Assembly (NCBI GenBank): GCA_003586115.2
Contig: QVOM02000042.1
Location: forward strand, 75,039,838 to 75,103,837
DNA from: Salvator merianae
Taxonomy: Eukaryota; Chordata; Lepidosauria; Squamata; Teiidae
Direction of reading: 5' to 3'
Length of the DNA: 64,000 bases
In this document: in pieces, positions 55,861 through 64,000 of the stretch
How the letters are laid out: each line of letters begins with the position of its first letter
Numbering within the stretch: the stretch's first letter is position 1
Made by a program: the position numbers and the translations under genes
Notes under the pieces: model-generated
Told to the model about the DNA's origin: nothing
The model's database searches: none
Seen by the model: only the letters and a program-made list of their open reading frames with translations

Positions 55861-58434
55861 CTTTTTTTTTCGTATGATTTGAGAATGTCCTAAAGCAGAA
55901 GAATTCTGAAAAAAAAAGAAATACATTGCACCATTAAAGATACATTATCAATAAACATAGCATTTATACTTGACATTTACATGCTACATAATTTCACAGA
56001 TCTTATTATGTAATCTTATTAGCAAAGTTTGCTACATTATTTAATTCAGATAGCAATAATTAATATTATCAGACAATGGAAATATCTGGATGACATAGGA
56101 ATTAAAAATTCCTACAAAACTATATGGGAACTTCTAAAAATGAATGTCTCATAGCACAGAATTCTGAAATGAATGATGGTAAAGGTCTAACAATATGGGA
56201 AAAAATGGTTACCGTTTATAAAAGTAGCTTCAAACATTCAAAATGTAACTATACCAGCTCAAACCTGTTCTGATTAAACACTTCTAATAGGAACATATAA
56301 GGACCTTACAATTACAATGTTACATAAAGAAGTCTCATTAGCAAGATGCATGAGGTGGTTTGAGGGTACTAGAGAAATAAATGTCTTTTTTTAACTGGTT
56401 CCATTTTAGGAAAATGGATTGATATAAGTCAACAGTAATTGTGATACACTATATAGGTATGTAATAATTAAGAAAACCAATTAAAAAAAGAGTGACCCAT
56501 TCTGCATTGTTTGCAGGACACATTTTCCACCCTAAGAATCAGTTGAGATATGAATTTAACATGTGGAAACATGGACTTCACTATGAAAAACCATCACTTA
56601 CCTGCTTTTTAAGCAGGTTGTAGAAGTACAGCAAGTTAGGTGATGATCACCGTTCCAGAGAAAAAAAAGAAAAGTTTCCTACTAGCAAAGCAGCAGAAAA
56701 TTTATTCCAAAGAAGAATATGTTTTAGGAAATAGCAGCTGGGGGGGAAACTTTATGCATACAAAATCCTAAATGAACGTAGAATGGCAATGTAGAAGCAT
56801 AATCTTGCTTTCCACACTCCTTTAATTGCCTTGAAGAGACAGGGAGACATTTTGCAGCACACTTGGATCTTCAAAATACCTCTTATAATATGCCAGAGGT
56901 CATCACTGGGACACCTGAAGATGTAGGGTTGCCGCCAAAGCTTCCTCTGACATCCACAAGGCTTTCAGGCCTCCCACTCATCATTTGGAGGATAGGGGAT
57001 AGTGCCCATGGCATGTTCTCAAAATTCCCAAATGTATCCGTGGGCCCAGAAAGCTTGACAATATCAGTTTTGCTAGCTTCTTTTTTTTTCTTTAAATGAG
57101 TATCAGTAGTGAATGTGATTTCTTCCATCTACAGTCTGTGGTGAAACAGGTTAGATGCAATTGTGTAGCATAATCTGAAGAACCTCTGCTTTGAAGCAGG
57201 TCTTAATGAATTCAGTAAGAATTAATTCCAGATAAGTGCATATAGGATTTTAGATGTAGCTACTTGGGAAGAGGCCTTTGATGTAAGGAAATTGATGATT
57301 GCAGGAGAAGTAATTGAAACCTTGCCAAGGAACAATTTGGATAACAGTTACAGTTACAGAAGGTAATTCAGACTAAGATTGAAAGAGCGGCATGCCAATT
57401 TGCTCAGCTCTTTCTTATTCTTCTTATCAAGATGTCAAACTACTTGAAATATTCTTCTCAGGTTCCATTCAGATCCCTGAAGATTCTTGCTCTGTCAGGC
57501 AGCAACATAATGTGATCAGATAAATGAGGCCACAGTTCTTTTCATGGAAAGGTTCTTGAAAACAACATTGAACTTTAGAGGGTGATGACTTATTCGTAGA
57601 TGTCTTTCCATCTGGAGACTTAATATGGTCCTCAGAGCCTAAATCTCTTATATGTGGTTGTCTTTTGAACCTCTAAGCTATTTTTAAAGTCCTTAAAGTA
57701 ACATTTCTGTGCTAGAATGCTGCCTCCAGCCCCAAATTTTCATTATATCAGCTCAAGGAAGAGATCCAGTAATTAGTGCCAGTAGGCATGGCTATGGAAG
57801 TGAAAGGGAAATGAATGAATTAATGAAGAAGAGGTGAGCAGTTGTAGAGGTGCGGAAGGCTGAACATCAGGGGTCAATTTCTTAAAAGGAGGTTTTCAGT
57901 TCTTTGATCCTTGGAGTTTTTTGCTTAACTTCAGCAGCACTAAAGAGTGCATCAGCAAGCTAAGGGAAAGCAAAGATCCATGTTGATGTGGAAACTTTGG
58001 GGGGAAATGCCCTCCAAACAATAAAGTGACCCTTCCACATATTTAATGGGACTAGAATGGTGTTGAAGAAAATTTGGAAAACTGGAAGATCGAACCAATA
58101 AATTTGGTGACTAGCAAGTGGTTATCACTTGCTGAGAGAGGCTGACTTTGGCAGCATCTGTTTGGTAGTGGCCAGTGAATGGTAGTTATGGACTTTTCCT
58201 GGCAAACTTTCTGCCTGCCTGGGACAAATGTTCTTGAGAACAATCTGGAACCTTAAAGTTTGTTTGGCTGTGCAGCCTGGAGGTTTATTGGGTAGAGTCA
58301 ATTAAGTTGCCATCATCTTTCTCGGCCTCTGTTTTCTGGTTACTGTGATGGTTGATGCCCACAGTCGTACCTGGAACTGGTTCAGGGCATTCCCACAGTC
58401 CTCCATACCAGCAGCTACTACTGAGCATAACTAT
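55861..58434. other. unannotated AT-rich sequence
   Basis: No further recognisable gene or repeat was seen in 2.6 kb. Short L1-like AT-rich coding scraps may continue to about 56400, but no motif supports this. Confidence 0.4.
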
Positions 58435-58634
58435 GGCTGTGTCCACATGCACTAAAAAAGTGGATCAAAAGTAGCTTAGAGAAGGTAGTACCACTCATTC
58501 ACATTAAAGGACAGAATATGCTTTTCTAAAATGCATTCTCTGTGGATTAAATGTTGGAATGTGAAGACTAGTGTCCACATGTTGCTACCTTTAAACCCAT
58601 TTTGAGCTGCTTTTTATAACGTGTGGATGCAGCC
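58435..58634. mobile_element. family F MITE
   Basis: The ends are GGCTGTGTCCACATGCACT and ACGTGTGGATGCAGCC. The flanks TAT and TAA differ at one base. The interior is inverted: AAAAGTAGCTTAGAGAAGGTAG against CTACCTTTAAACCC. It is 200 bp and non-coding. Confidence 0.75.
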
Positions 58635-61600
58635 TAAAATTTATATTCTATCTTAAATTTTGGTCTGAGGGGCAAAATAGAAGGTGACATGCAGGAGTAT
58701 ACTTTTAAAATTTTGTAGATGTCATTGATGAGGAAGGGGAGTCTGGATCAGGATCCCTTTCTCTTGTTTGGCATCTCTGCCTCCCCCACCCTAGAGCTGC
58801 TATCTGTTTTGTCAGGAAAAGTGTGTGTGAAAGATGCCTTCTCTTGTGTATTTACATCTCAGTTTGGTGCCATCCACAGCATACCAAATCATTTTGGCAC
58901 ACTGTCCACTTTACGAGAACAGCCTCAAGCACATGTTTCTGGAACTGGGGTATAAAGTATGTCCGCAGAGTGGTGTTTCATCCTTGAGATCCTGTCAACT
59001 GGGAAGTGAGATGTAAAGCATCCCTGCCTGATCTGGCCGATCATCTCTAATCCAGGCAAGCTTCAGCATTATCCCCGTTAGCTGAACATTCAGAATCACA
59101 ACATAATACAGTCAGTCCTCGTGACACATTTTTGCTAGCTCCCTATATATAAACTGCAGAACCATTTACTCTTCCTATTTTATCCTCTTCTGACCATTAA
59201 AAAAAACCCCACTGTCTTTGATTCTTGATTAATTTAGGTCTGTTAGTAGAAATGAACAACCTTTAACCTATTTTGTCGTGTTGTATAAACCTTAGGTTCC
59301 TATAATTTGCAAACAAAATGGCTTATAACATACATAACAAACAACATAACACAACACATATGTAACATAACATATAACATAACATAAGATAACAGCAGAT
59401 CAGGTTTAAGTTATTTATTTTTCTCATAAATTCTCTGTTCTTACTTAGCTTCTTTAACCTTTTTTAATTTGCAGTAGTAGTAAGTTTATTTACATTCACA
59501 GACCAAATAAAAACAATGTAGATAGTAGAGTAAAATTAAAGTATATTAATTAAAAGAGAAAATGTGTAAATTATATTTATATACTGCATCTTCATTTTAA
59601 AAAATCTGAAGAGGTTTACCATATAAACACAAAAAACAAACTGTTTAAACCAACAAACATCTTTCTATTTATAACCAAAACATGTATTTCTTGGCACCAG
59701 CACTATGAGGAATTCCTGTTTTAAAATTACTTATTTGCAGTGCTGGCTGGACAACTGGAGCTTACTGGAGCTGGCAAGGTGGTGAGGCAGAAGAACTTGG
59801 ATTTTGTACTTTTAAAAAAATCTCTAAGGTGGTTTACAATAGAGCAAAACTGCAATAATCAATAAAGCAAGAATATGATTCAATACACAAGGGGGAAATA
59901 GATTTTAAAGTGTACAATAAACTGACAGAAAACTACGCTATATTCAATAATGCATACAATAACTTATACAATGCAAGATAAAGAGAACAAAACAACAAAA
60001 CCAAATTAATAAGTTGCATTGCAAAAAGAAACAGTAGCCAGCTCAGGTGATCATTCTTTCCTGCCCCAGCAAGAGCAGCCACAGTTTACGTACCTTACTG
60101 GAGAAGGGCATGGCAGAGACAACAAACTCAGCATGACAGCCAGCTCAGGTGGACTTCTTGAAGTGATGAGTCTCATTTGACGTTGCCAAGCCAGTTTTTG
60201 ATTTGAAATGCATCAAAGGCCAGTGAAGAAGGATGACAGACACTCCAATGGTACTCCTAAGTCAATTTCCCACTGTCCCACTGCCCACATTTTCCTAGCT
60301 ATCTATATATGTACATCTTGTTTAAAACTTCCTTGTTCCTTCTCTTCCTGCAGGGTCAAAAGAGGAATTCAGAACATTTTGCTTGCCCATAACCACAGTT
60401 TGTTTGTGTGGTATAATGACAAACTGCCATTAACTATGGTTTATTTCTAACTATGGTTTATTTCAAACAAAGCAACAACCCAAATTCCTTATGCATATTA
60501 ATGTACTATCACATTTATTGTCATCAGATTTTCTGTTTTATGCAGCAGCTAATCTTCATGTTCCTGGATAAGCCTCACTTGATAAAACTGTAGGCACATC
60601 TACACTACATAAACTTTGTAAGCACTGTCCACAGCTTGACCTGGACCGGTTGAATGACTCCTGGTCAGCAGTGACCGTACCCTCTTCTGGGTGTGAACAC
60701 TGCAGGTGGGCAGGGTAGCTACACACAAGCTTTACTGTGTATTGTGTCAGACGTCCAGTATTTTCCAATGAATCTACATTTTTTGCAAAGTCCTTTTTCC
60801 ATATTGCTTTTTTTTTTTTTAATGAGTACCTATACGGCAAATTAATAGAGGTTGGATGTGAGTGTTTGAATGTTCTGGGGGAAAGTGAGAAGATATTGCC
60901 TCAGTGTTCCCTTTTTGGAGGGAATCAGTCATTTATGTAAGAAGGAGACCAGTACACACCTTTACACAAACATTTATCTAGAAGAATTGACATAAAAAAT
61001 AGAGAACCAAGGTGGCTTCTGAAACTTTGAGCCTACTTAAGAAGAAAGAGCACAAGGTAGCTACTTAAGGGAATAGGATCAAGCCACTAATGTTGTGGAA
61101 CCCCTCCAAAAGGATACAGAAAGAACAAGCCCTTTAGTTGCAGCTTCTTTGTTTTTTGTTCTATTTACCAGGTTGGGCAGGATCACACTTTGATATTCAT
61201 TTGGGACTTGTCAGGTTTCAGTTTTGCACAGGAACACACTTGAGTATTGAAACACTGGGGGACAGCTGTTGATGATTGACAGGTTATGCTGAACAATCAT
61301 TTGCAGTGTGGGAGGAGTTTCAGATAGGCTGTAATGGGGCAGAGCTCTTGTCCTGTGTCCCATTCAGGTCTGTCCTCCCTTTTACCCAAAACATATGCAA
61401 TTTCACCTAGAATGCATTTTGAAGTCTGATGTAAGACTTGTATGTAGCTGGGGTCTTAGATCTGTTATTAAACCACAGTTTTCTTTCCACAGGGGATTCT
61501 GCAAATGGTGTCTTTCAAAAAAGGGTTACTAAGCATATTGTGCAGACTTCTCCATGTTCCCATCAAACTTTGGGTGAAGCCAATGACAGTTAACTTATAA

Positions 61601-61742
61601 ATATATGCATTCTCTGTGTGTGTGTGTTAAGACTAGTGCCATAAAAGCTGCTTTAAATCTATGATATTTTGAAAGAGTTTACATTGTGTCTGCAGGAACT
61701 CTACCCATTATTAACCGATTTGGAAGTCTTTGTAGAATGTAT
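58635..61742. other. unannotated sequence with LINE-tail scraps and (AACAT)n
   Basis: An (AACAT)n-like run lies at 59330-59394. AATCTGAAGAGGTTTACCAT (near 59605) and CTCTAAGGTGGTTTACAATA (near 59822) resemble the 3' UTR of reptile LINEs. Two ACTATGGTTTATTTC copies sit at 60434 and 60450. No gene was seen. Confidence 0.4.
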
Positions 61743-61925
61743 GGGCATTTTCATACTTAGTACTTTAGAACAGGATAATTATTCCAACTGCCACTGCATG
61801 GCCCTAGTCTGCAATACGGGCAGACTGCCAGCATTTGCAGTGTGAATGCTGGTAGCATCACTCAATCCTTACCATGAGCAGCCAGGAAGCACCCAGCTGC
61901 TGCCATAACGATCAGCTGTGTCATA
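61743..61925. mobile_element. family B MITE, right-truncated
   Basis: It starts GGGCATTTTCATACTTAG, followed by TAGAACAGGATAATTAT, the same opening as the copy at 39926-40365. A hairpin CTGCCAGCATTTGCA...TGAATGCTGGTAG lies at about 61826-61856. The right end is missing. Confidence 0.6.
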
Positions 61926-62727
61926 TGTTTCATTGCATGTTACATCTTCTGTGGCCTTCTACCTTTGGTATCAATCTCAACTGTCACTTAAGACCAGACA
62001 TTAGGAATCAGGTTGCTGTCAGAGTGAGTTTCCTTTGCTAAATGTTGAAGCTTTAATGCCCAGGAAGAGAATAGGTGGTTTCATATCTTTTCTTCTTTAC
62101 AAATATCCAATAGGTTCTGAGGGTTCGATTGAACACAGATATGTTGAATCTGAAGGTTAGATACAAAACAGATTCTTTTTTAAGTAATCTAAAATGAAAA
62201 GCTTAACCAACAAAAGACACGTAATCAGAATCCGGTACAAGAACGGCCATCATTTTTTTCCTCATTTGTATTTATTGCACTGCATTTTTTTAAAAAATGT
62301 AATCCTTACTGCTGGGAATACTTATACAAGTGTTCTTTAAGTTGTAGGCAAATGCTACAGCACTGACTGCACCAAAGAACAAAAATAAATAGGACACATT
62401 TTTATCTGTGGGGATTAAGAGACATATGGTGGCAACACGCTTTGTAGTTACTTGAATGTTCACAATGCCCCGAATAACCCGAATATATCTGCCAAAGATG
62501 AAATACCCTGCATTGTGGAAAGGCCATTTTGTCTGCTGTTTAGTATCCTGATTCTTCAAACCATTTCCATGGGTGCAAATTAGATTACTCCAGAGAACAG
62601 AAAATTTGGGTTGCTTTGTTGTAACTCTGCTGTAGAAGTGCAGTCCTTTGAGTGCAGATATGGAAGTAAATCTGGGAGAATAAAGTGGAACGTCTTTTTG
62701 GGTTAAGTTGCTGAGCTATTATAGTGT

Positions 62728-63950
62728 GGCCTCATCCACACAGCCCTCAGACCTGGTACTGGAGGGCTCAGCACTTACTGCTGGGAGAAATGTTCAACCT
62801 AGTACAAGGCCCAGAATCTTGCAACTTTGAAGGGAACTCTCCTTACAGCAGTGATGTTCCCACAAGGACCCATCCCTAAGGAGTGGAAAAATGGCTGCAA
62901 GTCAGCCATTCTGGGGTCGTCCAAAGCAATCTTGGGGGAAAAGTCTAAGTGATAAGTCACTCCTTCCCCTTCTGTGCATCTACATGTGGGCAAGAGCACT
63001 GGCGTAGCTAGCAGTTTTGACGCCTGGGGCTACGAACAGCTTTGACGCCTGGGGCTAGGGGTGGGGCCAGCGAGCGCGCATGCGTGTGGGCGGGGCCAGC
63101 AAGCGCACATGTGTGTGGGCGGGGCCAGCGAGCACGCATGCGTGCGGGTGGGGCCAGCGAGCGCACATGCCCCGCTCGTCGCCCCGCCCGCCAGTGGCCT
63201 TGCTCGTCACCCCGCCCTGCCCGGCGGGGGCCTTGCTCATTGCCCCAGCCCACCCGGCGGGGGCCTTGCTCATCACCCCGGCCCGCCCAGCGGGGGCCGC
63301 GCTCCTCACCCCGGCCTGCCCGGCGGCAGCCTTGCTCATTGCCCCGGCCCGCCCAGCGGCAGCCTTGCTCCTTGCCCCGGCCCGCCCGGCGGCGGCCGCG
63401 CATCTTGCCTCAGGCTGCCCGCACGCATGCGCACTCCCTGGCTCTGCCCACACGCACGCTGGCGGGCAGGGCGACGAGCGTGGCCGCTGCCGGGTGGGCG
63501 GGCCGGGGCGATGAGCCAATGAGCGCAGCCACCACCGGGCAGGCCAGGGCGACAAGGCGATGAGGCGACAAGTGCAGCCGCCGCCGGACGGGCCGCCCGG
63601 GGCGACAAGCGCGGCCACCACCGGAAGGGCCGCCCGGGACGACGAATGAGGCCGCCGAGGGCGACGAGCGAGGGCGCCGGTGGGCGGGGCCCTGGCTCCG
63701 TGGGCCGCCTGCCCTGGACAACACGCTGCCCAGGGCGGACCGCCCCCCCGCCCCACCCTCGCTACGCCTCTGGGTGTGAGAAACAAACAGCACTACCTGC
63801 CCCATCCCAAGAGTAGCTTTTCTTGGCTTACAATGATACCAACTCTTGGGCTGGCAGGGCTGGCAAGGCAGCTGCCAAGGAGTGGGCAAATTTGGACAGC
63901 TGTTCCCAGAGTTCTGAGAGGGTGGCCTTTCTGCCTGTGTAGATGCAGCC
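62728..63950. mobile_element. possible MITE split by the hAT element
   Basis: GGCCTCATCCACACAG at 62728 and GTGTAGATGCAGCC ending at 63950 could be family F-like inverted ends around the hAT insertion at 62997-63772. A hairpin AATGGCTGCAAGTCAGCCATT lies near 62888, split by a short loop. The outer 3-bp flanks do not match, so this is tentative. Confidence 0.35.
62997..63772. mobile_element. GC-rich hAT-type element with two internal tandem arrays
   Basis: The ends CACTGGCGTAGCTAG and GCTACGCCTCTG match those of 10067-10333. The 8-bp flanks GGCAAGAG and GGTGTGAG agree at 5 of 8 positions. Inside are a 29-bp unit (GGGGCCAGCGAGCGC starts at 63063, 63092, 63121 and 63150) and a 33-bp unit. The 33-bp unit (CCTTGCTCATCGCCCC type) starts at 63198, 63231, 63264, 63297, 63330, 63363 and 63396. 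The 33-bp period is a multiple of three and explains the long Ala/Arg/Pro frames on both strands, which I regard as non-coding. Confidence 0.8.
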
Positions 63951-64000
63951 TACGTCATACCTTGCAACAAATAACACTGTATATGGGAAAACATGTATAA

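Noticed and set aside
63055..63786. Long Ala/Arg/Pro-rich frames on both strands (up to 243 codons)
   Set aside because: A 33-bp GC-rich tandem array lacks stops in several frames at once; this is a composition effect inside a hAT element.
1..64000. CRISPR arrays, bacterial operons, phage or plasmid genes
   Set aside because: No regular direct repeats with spacers and no dense coding; composition and repeats are vertebrate.

Overview
The window looks like nuclear DNA of a squamate reptile, most likely a lizard or gecko. The basis is the repeat mix. It holds a BovB LINE, an L1 3' end, CR1/L2-type LINE fragments of the kind found in sauropsids, tRNA-derived SINEs whose 3' parts resemble BovB, two hAT miniature elements with CAG(T/C)GGCGTAG ends, and a very large load of short palindromic DNA transposons (MITEs). 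There are no bacterial operons, ribosome binding sites or CRISPR arrays. Long reading frames are rare and mostly lie in low-complexity or transposon DNA. All calls were made by eye; nothing was aligned by program.

Layout. 1-3.45 kb: repeat copies and a degraded G/A-rich minisatellite. 3.49-4.62 kb: two head-to-tail MITEs (families A and B). 5.76-6.96 kb: a 1.2 kb terminal-inverted-repeat element. 7.8-15 kb: a second copy of the sequence at the window start, small MITEs, a CR1-like fragment and a hAT MITE with a perfect 8-bp target duplication. 15.7-16.2 kb: a foldback. 17.1-20.2 kb: a degraded BovB LINE interrupted by a MITE and by an L1 3' end. 21-29 kb: dense MITEs. 31.5-32.06 kb: the only plausible host gene piece, a 5' UTR and first coding exon on the + strand encoding a signal peptide and ending in a consensus splice donor. 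It may belong to a glycine receptor alpha subunit. If so, 32.06-64 kb is its first intron. 34-50 kb: SINEs, CR1 pieces and more MITEs. 51.2-53.7 kb: a 2.55 kb palindromic element. 53.9-64 kb: LINE tails, MITEs and a GC-rich hAT element containing two tandem arrays.

The main observation is a group of DNA elements with GGG/GGC-starting ends and 3-bp target duplications. One family (B) is built as a string of separate, near-perfect hairpins along its whole length. Informal family names used below: A (GC-rich, about 580-640 bp), B (hairpin string), C (GGGCCTTTCTGCACTT ends), D (GGGTGATTCTGCACTGG ends), F (GGCTGCATCCACAC-like ends). These names are mine and have not been matched to any repeat library.
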